Shown here in pieces: positions 33,957 to 41,744 of a stretch of DNA of 64,000 nucleotides. The DNA is taken from assembly GCF_001938565.1 (NCBI RefSeq), contig NZ_MSYM01000013.1, positions 497,496 to 561,495 on the forward strand, given 5' to 3'. Below the pieces are notes generated by a model. It saw nothing but the letters and a program-made list of their open reading frames with translations. It made no database searches and was not told the DNA's origin. Source of the stretch: Rhodoferax antarcticus ANT.BR. GTDB lineage: Bacteria; Pseudomonadota; Gammaproteobacteria; Burkholderiales; Burkholderiaceae_C. Within the stretch, counting starts at the first letter, position 1; every line of letters begins with the position of its first letter. The position numbers were made by a program, and so were the translations under genes.

Positions 33957-35426
33957 ATGAATCTTGACTACGCCACCCTGGACGCCCTGCGCCGCCAGCA
34001 CCCGGCCTGGCGGCTGCTGGTGGCTGACCATGCACCGCTGATTGCCAGCTTTTTGCAGCGCGTGTTTGTGGCACCCAATGTGCGGGTGATGGCGCAGTCC
34101 GACCTGGTGGAGGCGCTGCAAGACACGTTATATGGCTTGCGCGAGCAGTTGGGCGAGCAAGCTTTTCCCAAAAGCGCCCATGAGTATCTGAACGACTGGG
34201 CCGCCAATGACAAGGGCTGGCTGCGCAAGTTTTACCCAGCCGGTAGCGATGAGGTTCACTTTGACCTGACACCCGCCACCGAGCGTGGGCTGGCTTGGCT
34301 GGGTACCTTGAGCCAGCGTGCCTTTGTCGGCACCGAGTCGCGTTTACTCACCTTGTTTGACCTGCTCAAGCAAATGCACCAGGGCAGCGAGACCGATCCG
34401 CAACTGCGCGTAGCTGAGTTGCACAAACAACGTGACGCCATCGATGCTGAGATCGCCCGGGTGGCCGCGGGTGACATGCCGCTGCTGGACGACACCGCTT
34501 TGCGCGAACGCTTTTTGCACTTCACTGCGCTGGCGCGTGAGCTGCTGACGGATTTCCGCGAGGTGGAGCACAACTTTCGCGCGCTGGACCGCACGGTGCG
34601 CGAGCGCATTGCGCTGTGGAACGGTGCCAAAGGTGCGCTGTTGCAGCAGATCATGGGCGAGCGCGATGCCATTGCCGAATCTGATCAGGGCAAAAGCTTT
34701 CGCGCTTTTTGGGACTTTTTGATGTCGCAGCAGCGCCAGGACGAGCTGACGCAATTGCTGGAACAGGTGCTGGCATTGAAACCGGTGGCCGCCCTTGAGC
34801 CAGATCCGCGATTGAAGCGTGTGCATTACGACTGGCTGGAAGCCGGTGAACACGCCCAGGCCACGGTGGCCTTGTTGTCGCAGCAATTGCGCCGTTTTCT
34901 GGACGATCAGGCCTGGCTGGAAAACCGCCGCATCATGGACATTTTGCACAGCCTGGAAGCCCGCACGCTGGCGCTGCGGGCGCAGTTGCCGAAAGGCGAT
35001 TTTGGAGCTATCGACGAGATCGGTGCCAGCATCGAGTTGCCTCTGGAGCGCCCGCTATTCAGCCCGCCGATCAAGCTGGTGCTCGACAACCAGGCGCTGC
35101 AAGCCGGTGATGAAGACCTGGACGCCTCTGCGCTGTTTCACCAGACCCGCATTGACAAAGCGCAGCTGGCAGCCCATGTGCGCCAGATGCTGCAACAGCG
35201 CAAGCAGGTCAGTCTGGCGGAGGTGCTGAGCGCGCACCCGCTGCAACAGGGTTTGAGTGAACTAGTGGCCTACTTGCAGCTGGCCAGCGAGTCGAGCGAC
35301 ACGCTGGTGGACGACACCGTGCAGGAGACGGTGCAGTGGCAAGTGGCCGACCCGGATGCGGCAGGTGAGCCCGTTCCCGTGATGCGTCAGGCCAGCCTGC
35401 CGCGCGTGATTTTTGTGAGGCATTGA
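33957..35426 (+). CDS. jetA: Wadjet anti-plasmid system protein JetA (DUF3375, kleisin-like)
   Basis: JetA is the kleisin-like subunit of the Wadjet (JetABCD) system, which recognises and cleaves circular plasmid DNA. The 489-residue protein begins MNLDYATLDALRRQHPAWRL, matching DUF3375, with helical regions such as LFDLLKQMHQGSETDPQLRV and VEHNFRALDRTVRERI. It is the first gene of a jetA-jetB pair, overlapping jetB by a few bases. It lies 133 bp after the second cobQ on the same strand. Type I Wadjet is inferred from the DUF3375/DUF4194/SMC/DUF2220 set. Confidence 0.88.
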   Translation: MNLDYATLDALRRQHPAWRLLVADHAPLIASFLQRVFVAPNVRVMAQSDLVEALQDTLYGLREQLGEQAFPKSAHEYLNDWAANDKGWLRKFYPAGSDEVHFDLTPATERGLAWLGTLSQRAFVGTESRLLTLFDLLKQMHQGSETDPQLRVAELHKQRDAIDAEIARVAAGDMPLLDDTALRERFLHFTALARELLTDFREVEHNFRALDRTVRERIALWNGAKGALLQQIMGERDAIAESDQGKSFRAFWDFLMSQQRQDELTQLLEQVLALKPVAALEPDPRLKRVHYDWLEAGEHAQATVALLSQQLRRFLDDQAWLENRRIMDILHSLEARTLALRAQLPKGDFGAIDEIGASIELPLERPLFSPPIKLVLDNQALQAGDEDLDASALFHQTRIDKAQLAAHVRQMLQQRKQVSLAEVLSAHPLQQGLSELVAYLQLASESSDTLVDDTVQETVQWQVADPDAAGEPVPVMRQASLPRVIFVRH

Positions 35427-35428
35427 GC

Positions 35429-36199
35429 ATGCAATCTGTTGATTTGTTTGACAGCCCTGATCCATTGCGGTCAACGCCAGACGCTGACCCGCACCGGCAA
35501 ATTCCGCCAACTTCGCCAATCTCGCCGACAGATCGACGCGCCAGGTGGGACGCTGACATCTCACCAGATGCAGATGCAGATGCAGCGCCGCGCCAGCCCG
35601 CTCACGACCTCACCACGCTGGTGATCCCGCTGCTCAAAGGCATGCTTTACCGCGATGAAGACGGTGCCCAGTGGCAAGCGCTGCTCAATTTGCAAGCCCG
35701 GGTGCGCGACTATGTGGCGGTGCTGGCGCTTGAACTGGTGCTGGATGAGTCCGAGGGCTATGCCTTTTTGCGCGCCCGACCTGAAACGGATGACGACGCG
35801 CCGAAGCTGCCTCGCCTGGTGGCGCGCCGCCCCTTGACGTTTCAGGTCAGTCTGCTGCTGGCATTGCTGCGCAAAAAGCTGGCTGAATTTGACGCCAGCG
35901 GCGGTGACACGCGGCTGATTTTGTCGCTGGAGGCGGTGACTGAACTGCTGCGCGTCTTCATGCCTGCCGGCTCCAACGAGTCGCGCCTGATGGACCAGGT
36001 GGAAACCCAGCTCAACAAAATCATCGAACTGGGCTTTGTGCGCCGCCTCAAAGCCCAGTCCGGTAAAGCACAGTCGCCCAGTTTTGAGGTGCGCCGCATC
36101 CTCAAAGCCTATGTGGATGCCCAGTGGCTGGCCGACTTTGATGCGCGGCTGGCGGCGTACCAGGTGCAGCTAAGTGTGGCTGATGCGGGCCAGGCATAG
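35429..36199 (+). CDS. jetB: Wadjet protein JetB (DUF4194, KITE-like)
   Basis: JetB is the winged-helix (KITE/MksE-like) subunit that binds JetA and JetC. The N-terminal ~55 residues are Pro/Asp-rich and poorly ordered, with a short GATGCA hexamer repeat (three copies, about 35573) coding Asp-Ala. The DUF4194 domain follows (LTTLVIPLLKGMLYRDED, ALELVLDESEGYAFLRAR, ESRLMDQVETQLNKIIELGF). The ATG at 35429 is used; an in-frame TTG at 35423 overlaps the jetA stop. Normally jetC follows directly, but here 2 kb of unrelated genes intervene. Confidence 0.87.
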   Translation: MQSVDLFDSPDPLRSTPDADPHRQIPPTSPISPTDRRARWDADISPDADADAAPRQPAHDLTTLVIPLLKGMLYRDEDGAQWQALLNLQARVRDYVAVLALELVLDESEGYAFLRARPETDDDAPKLPRLVARRPLTFQVSLLLALLRKKLAEFDASGGDTRLILSLEAVTELLRVFMPAGSNESRLMDQVETQLNKIIELGFVRRLKAQSGKAQSPSFEVRRILKAYVDAQWLADFDARLAAYQVQLSVADAGQA

Positions 36200-36212
36200 C
36201 TGCAGACGAGTA

Positions 36213-36320
36213 ATTGCATTTCCATATCAATAGGATTTGTTGTTGTTTCGTCTTGCCGTGCGTCTGCACTGTCTGCGGCTTCGCTTCTCGCGCTCCTATC
36301 GATCTAAAAATGGAATGAGG
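36213..36320. repeat. imperfect long inverted repeat after jetB
   Basis: CATTTCCATATCAATAGG (about 36219-36236) pairs imperfectly with the sequence ending CCTATCGATCTAAAAATGG (about 36295-36315). The arms are ~60 bases apart. It marks the left edge of the inserted toxin-antitoxin segment and may be an element end or a transcript-end hairpin. Confidence 0.35.
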
Positions 36321-36336
36321 GGTGACGGTTAAAATA

Positions 36337-36355
36337 GTACGGACAATCGGCGTAC
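36337..36355. promoter_or_regulatory. candidate operator of the DUF1778/GNAT module
   Basis: GTAC (36337-36340) and GTAC (36352-36355) bracket 11 bases (GGACAATCGGC), about 40 bp before the antitoxin ATG. Antitoxins of this type bind such symmetric sites in their own promoters. The assignment is tentative. Confidence 0.35.
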
Positions 36356-36393
36356 AATTTGTTCGCCCAACTTTTTGCGATTTGGAGCTTTTT

Positions 36394-36690
36394 ATGCAAA
36401 CCAGTCAAAATTCTTCTACCAAAACCCGAGGCGCGCGATTAGAGGCGCGCATCAGCGCCGAGCAAAAAACGCTGTTTCAGCAGGCTGCCATGCTGTCGCA
36501 ATGTACGCTCAGTGAGTTTGTTGTGGCCAGTGCGCAAGAGGCAGCTGCCAAAATCATTCAAACGCACGAAACCATTGCGTTGACGCGCGATGAGCAAATC
36601 CGCTTTGTTTCGGCCTTGCTGACACCGCCCGAGCCCTGCGACCGGCTACGCCAGGCGGCGGCGCAGTACCGCCAGCAAACCGGCGCTTGA
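36394..36690 (+). CDS. DUF1778 antitoxin of a GNAT toxin-antitoxin module
   Basis: The 98-residue protein matches TacA-like DUF1778 antitoxins. It has an N-terminal ribbon-helix-helix (KTRGARLEARISAEQKTLFQ, AAMLSQCTLSEFVVASAQEA) and a C-terminal toxin-binding tail ending APAEPCDRL-like, here TPPEPCDRLRQAAAQY. It is followed after 6 bases by the GNAT toxin gene. The ATG at 36394 is chosen because the longer frame upstream does not match the family. Confidence 0.87.
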   Translation: MQTSQNSSTKTRGARLEARISAEQKTLFQQAAMLSQCTLSEFVVASAQEAAAKIIQTHETIALTRDEQIRFVSALLTPPEPCDRLRQAAAQYRQQTGA

Positions 36691-36696
36691 TGCCCC

Positions 36697-37218
36697 ATGG
36701 CACCCACTGTGCACCCGGCTGACTGGCGGGTTGAGCCTCTGCAAAAAAGTCATGCCCGCGAGTCATTCAACTGTGGTCATGCTGCGCTGAACCGCTACTT
36801 GCAGCAGCAGGCCCGTCAAGACGCCCAAAATCAGGTGGCCGCCGTGTTTGTAGCCTTTGCACCACCCCGGGTGCAGGTGTTGGGTTATTACAGCCTTTCA
36901 GCGTCGAGCATTCCAGTGGCAGAGCTACCCTGCGACTTGACCAAAAAGCTGCCGCGCTACCCACTTTTGCCGGTCACCTTGTTGGGACGATTGGCAATCG
37001 ACCAGTCCTGCAAAGGGCAAGGTCTGGGTCAGTTTTTGTTGCTCGATGCCTTGTTTAAGAGCCTGCAGGCCGCCGCCAGCATTGCCGCCATGGCGGTGGT
37101 AGTGGATGCCAAAGATGCCGCTGCGGCGGCTTTTTACCAGCACTATGGTTTTGTGCCCCTGAACACCTCGGCGGGCAAATTGTTCTTGCCCTTAAAGACC
37201 ATTGCGACGCTGTTTTGA
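36697..37218 (+). CDS. GNAT acetyltransferase toxin (TacT-like)
   Basis: This is a predicted toxin that acetylates aminoacyl-tRNA and blocks translation, known for TacT-family proteins. The 173-residue protein shows the GNAT acetyl-CoA-binding region RLAIDQSCKGQGLGQFLL (Q/R-x-x-G-x-G/A-type) and VVVDAKDAAAAAFYQHYGF, with the N-terminal FNCGHAALNRYLQQQA typical of TacT/AtaT toxins. It is paired with the DUF1778 antitoxin just upstream. Acetylation of tRNA itself is not shown by the sequence. Confidence 0.88.
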   Translation: MAPTVHPADWRVEPLQKSHARESFNCGHAALNRYLQQQARQDAQNQVAAVFVAFAPPRVQVLGYYSLSASSIPVAELPCDLTKKLPRYPLLPVTLLGRLAIDQSCKGQGLGQFLLLDALFKSLQAAASIAAMAVVVDAKDAAAAAFYQHYGFVPLNTSAGKLFLPLKTIATLF

Positions 37219-37300
37219 CAGCCCATGAAACGCATCGACAACATCAACGCGCTGGAAACCTGCAAGGGCGGAACCGGTGTGGCATGACCGATGTTTTGGA

Positions 37301-37339
37301 TTGACAGTGTGTCACGCGATATATACCATGTACCATATC
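37301..37339 (+). promoter_or_regulatory. candidate vapBC promoter and operator
   Basis: TTGACA at 37301-37306 with TACCAT at 37324-37329 (17-base spacer) resembles a sigma-70 promoter. GATAT (37319-37323) and ATATC (37335-37339) are inverted around it, as expected of a VapB-type operator. A strong ribosome site (GGGAGG) precedes the vapB ATG at 37359. Confidence 0.5.
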
Positions 37340-37358
37340 AATTAAAGGGAGGCCCATC

Positions 37359-37619
37359 ATGCAACAAACCGCCAAAATATTTGCCACCGGCCGCAGTCAA
37401 GCCGTTCGGCTGCCGCTGGAATTTCGCTTTGATGTGGCAGAAGTTTATATTCGCCACGACCCTGTTACGGGCGATGTGGTGCTGTCGCGCAAGCCCACAG
37501 ACTGGCAAGGCCTGCTGGATGCCGTCGCACAAAACATGGGTGAAGACCTGTTGATTGAGCGCCGCGCTGTGGCAACGCCCCAGGTCCGCCGCGACCCCTT
37601 TGAGGGCTGGCAGGAATGA
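37359..37619 (+). CDS. vapB: VapB-type antitoxin (AbrB fold)
   Basis: The 86-residue protein is a SpoVT/AbrB-like antitoxin. The swapped-hairpin DNA-binding region is [20 protein letters not shown] and the rest is a toxin-binding tail ending FEGWQE, a common VapB end. Its stop overlaps the vapC start. The operator described above lies upstream. Together they form a self-regulating pair. Confidence 0.87.
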   Translation: MQQTAKIFATGRSQAVRLPLEFRFDVAEVYIRHDPVTGDVVLSRKPTDWQGLLDAVAQNMGEDLLIERRAVATPQVRRDPFEGWQE

Positions 37620-38017
37620 CGCAGCGCTACATGCTCGACACCAACGTGGTGAGCCACATCATGCAAGGGCGCGACGCTGCTTTGCTGGCTCTTTTAACCC
37701 AAGTGCCCGTGGGCCAAGTGGTGATTTCCAGCGTGACGCTGGCCGAGCTTGAATACGGTCTGCACTGCAAAGGGCAACCCGTGCGCCTGAAAAACGCCAT
37801 GACCCAGGTGCTGCTGCACATGGATGTGCTGCCTTGGGATGAATCCGTGGCGCGGTGTTATGGCGTGTTGTGCAGCACGCTGGAAGCGCAGGGCATCAAC
37901 CTCAGCGATCTTGACATGATGATTGCTGCCCACGCCGTTGCGGTGGATGCCACTCTGGTCAGCCGCGACAAGGCCTTTGCCCAAGTGCCCGCGCCATTGA
38001 GGCTAGAAACTTGGTGA
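37616..38017 (+). CDS. vapC: VapC-type PIN-domain toxin
   Basis: This is a PIN-domain endoribonuclease of 133 residues. Acidic active-site residues are in [11 protein letters not shown] (Asp), [10 protein letters not shown] (Glu), [14 protein letters not shown] (Asp) and SRDKAF (Asp). Families of this kind cleave tRNA or rRNA; the target here is unknown. It overlaps vapB by 4 bases. It lies between jetB and jetC, 57 bp before a restriction-enzyme-like remnant. Confidence 0.9.
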   Translation: MTQRYMLDTNVVSHIMQGRDAALLALLTQVPVGQVVISSVTLAELEYGLHCKGQPVRLKNAMTQVLLHMDVLPWDESVARCYGVLCSTLEAQGINLSDLDMMIAAHAVAVDATLVSRDKAFAQVPAPLRLETW

Positions 38018-38073
38018 GCAAGCCACCCAGCGCCCAGTTGGAAAATTGTAAGAAATAGAGATTTAAGAGAGCC

Positions 38074-38214
38074 ATGAGACTCAAATTTAAAAAGCAGGCC
38101 TACCAGGCTGTTGACGCTGTTACAGCGTGTTTCGTCGGGCGGCCCAAGCGTAAGCTGGACGCCAGCAGCGACGTGGCAGACGGGTATGCGAAGCTTATGG
38201 CGTTGATGCAATGA
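38074..38214 (+). pseudogene. 46-codon remnant resembling a restriction helicase (Res-type) N-terminus
   Basis: The short ORF from ATG 38074 reads MRLKFKKQAYQAVDAVTACF and then [10 protein letters not shown]. Type III Res subunits and related DEAD/DEAH restriction helicases commonly begin MKLKFKxQxYQ...AVVDCFxGQP. Only the first ~25 residues match; the rest is different and the frame ends with a TGA overlapping the jetC ATG (ATGA). It may be a relic of a restriction gene, or a leader that couples jetC translation. The match is by eye and tentative. Confidence 0.4.
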
Positions 38215-41200
38215 CCCAACCCGATCTCGACTTCAACACCGCAGCACTGTCGGGTTTCCGCCTGCAGCGGCTTGAAGTCTTCAACTGGGGCACCTTTGAC
38301 AAACGCGTCTGGTCGCTCGAACTCGGTGGCCACAACGCGCTGCTGACCGGTGACATTGGCTCGGGCAAGTCCACATTGGTTGATGCGGTGACCACGCTCT
38401 TGGTGCCAGCCCAACGCATTGGCTACAACAAGGCCGCCGGGGCTGATGCCAAAGAGCGCTCATTGCGCTCCTATGTGCTGGGGCATTACAAGTCGGAGCG
38501 CAATGAGGCCAGCGGCAACGCCAAGCCAGTGGCGCTGCGCGATGCACGGCATTACTCGGTGATTCTGGGTGTGTTTCACAACGCCGGTTTTGATAAGACG
38601 GTGACGCTGGCACAAGTCTTCTGGTGCCGCGAGGCGGCTGGCCAGCCCGAGCGTTTTTATCTGGTAGCCGAGCAGGCGCTGTCGATTGCCGCCGATTTTG
38701 GTCAGTTTGGCACAGCGATTGAGCCGTTGAAAAAGCGTTTGCGCAAAAGCGGTGCCCAGCTGTTTGACACTTTCCCGCCCTATGGCGCGCTGTTTCGCCG
38801 CCTGTTTGGCGGGCTGCAAGAGCAAGCCCTGGAGCTGTTTTTGCAAACCGTGTCGATGAAGTCGGTGGGTAATTTGACCGATTTTGTGCGCCAGCACATG
38901 TTGGAACCCTTTGAGGTGGCCCCGCGCATTGCCGCGCTGATCACCCATTTTGACGACCTGAACCGCGCCCATGCGGCAGTGCTGACCGCCAAACACCAGG
39001 TCGAGATGCTGACCCCGCTGGTGGCAGACAGTGATGAACACGCCAGCCTTTTGGCCGCCACCGATGAGTTGCGTGCTTGCCGTGACGCGCTAAAAAGTTA
39101 CTTTGCCCGGCTTAAATTAGCGCTGATCGACCAGCGCCTGCAGGCCTTGGCTGAAGACCTGGCGCGCGACCAGGCCAAGGTTAAAAAGCTCGAAGAAAAG
39201 CGCGCCGCCGAGCTTGCCCAAGAACGCGAATTGCGCCAAAGCCTGGCCGAGCGGGGTGGGGCGCGCCTTGCCCGCATCGAGGCTGAAATTGCCGCGCATC
39301 AGGCCGAGATCACCCGTCGCCAAGCCAACGCCGCGCGCTATGACGAGCTGCGCCGCACTTTGAACCTGCTGCAAGTCGGCAGCACCGAAGACCTGGTGGC
39401 GCAGCAGCAAACCTGCCTGCAAATGGTTGAGGTTGAGACCGCCCAAGCCGATACCGTGCAAAACACGCAGACTGAAAAAAGCGTTGAATTCAAACAAGGC
39501 CGCACCGAGCACGATGCCTTGTCGGGGGAGATTACCAGCCTGAAAGGCCGTCGCAGCAACATCGACGCGCAGCAAATCGCCATGCGCGCCGAGCTTTGCG
39601 CGGCCCTGCACCTGGATGAAGACAGCATGCCGTTTGTCGGCGAGTTGATTGAGGTGCGCGATCAGGAGCGCGATTGGGAAGGCGCCATTGAGCGCCTGCT
39701 GCACAACTTTGGCTTGTCGCTGTTGGTGCCCGATGCCTATTACGCCCAGGTCGCGGACTGGGTGGACAAAACCCGGCTCAAGGGGCGACTGGTGTACTTT
39801 CGGGTGCGCCTGCCGGTGCGCCCTGAGGCCGCTACTCTGCACCCCGACTCATTGGTGCGCAAGCTCAGTGTCAAACCCGATTCGCCGTTTTATGCCTGGG
39901 TAGACCGTGAGCTGCAGCACCGCTTTGATGTGGCCTGCTGCGCCACCCAAGAGCAGTTTCGCCGTGAGCTCAAAGCCATCACCCGCGCTGGGCAGATCAA
40001 GGCCGGGGGTGAGCGCCACGAAAAAGACGACCGCCACCGCCTGGACGACCGCGGCCGCTATGTGCTGGGCTGGAGCAACGCCGCCAAATTGGCCGCGCTA
40101 CAGAGCAAGCGCCGTGTGCTGGAAGCGGCGTTGGCGCAACTCGCCAAGCACATCAGTGAGGCACAGGCACAGCTCAAAGGCATCAACGAGCGTCTGAGCG
40201 CGCTGGCCAAGCTGGTGGAATACCGCGACTACCGCGAGCTCGATTGGGGCTTGCCCGCGCGCGAGGTGGCCGCGCTGCAGGATGAACGCGCCCAGTTGGA
40301 GGCGGCCAGCGATATTTTGCAAACGCTCACCCAGCGCCTGGCCGCGTTGGAAACCCTGCAAACCGTCACCGACAACGCCTTGCTGGCGCAACGCGACCGG
40401 CGCGCCAAGGTGGAGCAAAAAATCACTGATGCGACGGCGCTGCAGCAGCACACGCTGGCGCTGTTGGGCGTTTCAGTTACTATTGATTCAGGAGCTACTG
40501 GCGCTTATTCGGAAAGGGCTGCAGGCCAATTTGATATAAAGATTGCAGACTTGCAAAATAAGTTGCTGGCCAAACAGGCGATCACCCTGGAATCATGCGA
40601 CAACCGCCAGCAAGACCTGCGCGAGAGCCTGCAAAAGTCCATCGACGCCAACGATGCCAAAGCCCGCAAGCTGGTCGAAAAAATCATCGACGCGATGCGC
40701 AGTTTTCGCCACCGTTACCCGCTGGCCAGCCAGGAGGCCGATGTGTCGGTGGCGGCCGCCGGGGAATTTCGGGCGCTGCTCAAGCAGCTGCAGCTCGATG
40801 ATCTGCCCAAATTTGAGGCCAAGTTCAAAGAACTGCTGAATCAGAACACCATCAACCAGGTGGCGCAGTTCAGCGCCCAGCTCAGCAAAGAGCGTGAAAC
40901 CATCAAGGAACGCATTGAGCGCATCAACCAGTCGCTCACGCAAATTGACTACAACCCCGGGCGCTTCATCGTGCTCGAAGCCCAGCCCACGCCGGATGCC
41001 GAGGTGCGCGACTTTCAGACCGAGCTGCGGCATTGCCTGGACGGCGCCGTGTCGGGCGCTGCGGACCATGATGATGGCCAGTATTCCGAGGCCAAGTTTT
41101 TGCAGGTCAAAGCCATCATCTCGCGGCTGCGCGGGCGCGAAGGCCAGGGCGAGCAAGACCGGCGCTGGACCCATAAAGTGACCGACGTGCGCAACTGGTT

Positions 41201-41744
41201 TGTGTTTGCCGCCAGCGAGCGCTGGCACGAAGACGGCCGCGAGCACGAGCATTATTCAGATTCGGGCGGCAAGTCTGGCGGGCAAAAGGAAAAGCTCGCC
41301 TACACCATTTTGGCGGCCAGCCTGGCCTACCAATTTGGGCTGGTGTGGGGCGAGGCGCGCTCGCGCAGTTTCAGGTTTGTGGTGATTGACGAGGCCTTTG
41401 GCCGGGGCTCGGACGAGTCAGCGCAATACGGCCTGAAACTGTTTGCGCAGCTCAATTTGCAACTGCTGATCGTCACGCCGCTGCAAAAAATCCACATCAT
41501 CGAGCCGTTTGTGTCAAACGTCGGTTTTGTCCACAACGAAGAGGGGCGTGATTCCAAGGTGCGTAACCTGAGCATGGCCGACTACCGCATTGAGCGCGAT
41601 CGCCTTGAAGCATCAAAACAGCCTAAAGCCCTTATAGAGCAAGCGTTAGTAGCTATTAAAAATAAAGCAACTAACGCGGAAAAAGCAACTGACCCAGGCA
41701 AAGTCGTCAACCTCGAACCCGTACTGTCGGAGCCCCCGCCATGA
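38211..41744 (+). CDS. jetC: Wadjet SMC-like ATPase JetC
   Basis: JetC is an SMC-type motor that extrudes plasmid DNA loops with JetA/JetB and hands them to JetD for cutting. The 1177-residue protein has Walker [17 protein letters not shown] (about residues 46-60), long coiled-coil stretches (residues about 290-480 and 640-800) around a hinge-like region (about 480-640, [20 protein letters not shown]), signature [18 protein letters not shown] and Walker [18 protein letters not shown]. Two repeat copies are read in frame: about residues 754-776 and near the C-terminus (about 1135-1155). The stop overlaps the jetD start (ATGA). Confidence 0.9.
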   Translation: MTQPDLDFNTAALSGFRLQRLEVFNWGTFDKRVWSLELGGHNALLTGDIGSGKSTLVDAVTTLLVPAQRIGYNKAAGADAKERSLRSYVLGHYKSERNEASGNAKPVALRDARHYSVILGVFHNAGFDKTVTLAQVFWCREAAGQPERFYLVAEQALSIAADFGQFGTAIEPLKKRLRKSGAQLFDTFPPYGALFRRLFGGLQEQALELFLQTVSMKSVGNLTDFVRQHMLEPFEVAPRIAALITHFDDLNRAHAAVLTAKHQVEMLTPLVADSDEHASLLAATDELRACRDALKSYFARLKLALIDQRLQALAEDLARDQAKVKKLEEKRAAELAQERELRQSLAERGGARLARIEAEIAAHQAEITRRQANAARYDELRRTLNLLQVGSTEDLVAQQQTCLQMVEVETAQADTVQNTQTEKSVEFKQGRTEHDALSGEITSLKGRRSNIDAQQIAMRAELCAALHLDEDSMPFVGELIEVRDQERDWEGAIERLLHNFGLSLLVPDAYYAQVADWVDKTRLKGRLVYFRVRLPVRPEAATLHPDSLVRKLSVKPDSPFYAWVDRELQHRFDVACCATQEQFRRELKAITRAGQIKAGGERHEKDDRHRLDDRGRYVLGWSNAAKLAALQSKRRVLEAALAQLAKHISEAQAQLKGINERLSALAKLVEYRDYRELDWGLPAREVAALQDERAQLEAASDILQTLTQRLAALETLQTVTDNALLAQRDRRAKVEQKITDATALQQHTLALLGVSVTIDSGATGAYSERAAGQFDIKIADLQNKLLAKQAITLESCDNRQQDLRESLQKSIDANDAKARKLVEKIIDAMRSFRHRYPLASQEADVSVAAAGEFRALLKQLQLDDLPKFEAKFKELLNQNTINQVAQFSAQLSKERETIKERIERINQSLTQIDYNPGRFIVLEAQPTPDAEVRDFQTELRHCLDGAVSGAADHDDGQYSEAKFLQVKAIISRLRGREGQGEQDRRWTHKVTDVRNWFVFAASERWHEDGREHEHYSDSGGKSGGQKEKLAYTILAASLAYQFGLVWGEARSRSFRFVVIDEAFGRGSDESAQYGLKLFAQLNLQLLIVTPLQKIHIIEPFVSNVGFVHNEEGRDSKVRNLSMADYRIERDRLEASKQPKALIEQALVAIKNKATNAEKATDPGKVVNLEPVLSEPPP
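40470..40540 (-). repeat. CTAGCCCTTAT-family repeat inside the jetC coiled coil
   Basis: Minus-orientation copy (ACTATTGATTCAGGAGCTAC, then TCGGAAAGGGCTGCAGGCCA). It encodes [19 protein letters not shown] in frame within the second coiled-coil arm of JetC. Seen on the plus strand it is the reverse complement of the consensus. Confidence 0.75.
41614..41675 (+). repeat. CTAGCCCTTAT-family repeat near the 3' end of jetC
   Basis: Good copy (CAGCCTAAAGCCCTTATAGA, then TTAGTAGCTATTAAAAAT). It encodes [15 protein letters not shown] in frame at the C-terminal tail of JetC. Confidence 0.8.

Noticed and set aside
35570..35592. CRISPR-like or phase-variable tract (GATGCA hexamers in jetB)
   Set aside because: Only three short units are present; this is too few for an array or a convincing phase-variation switch.
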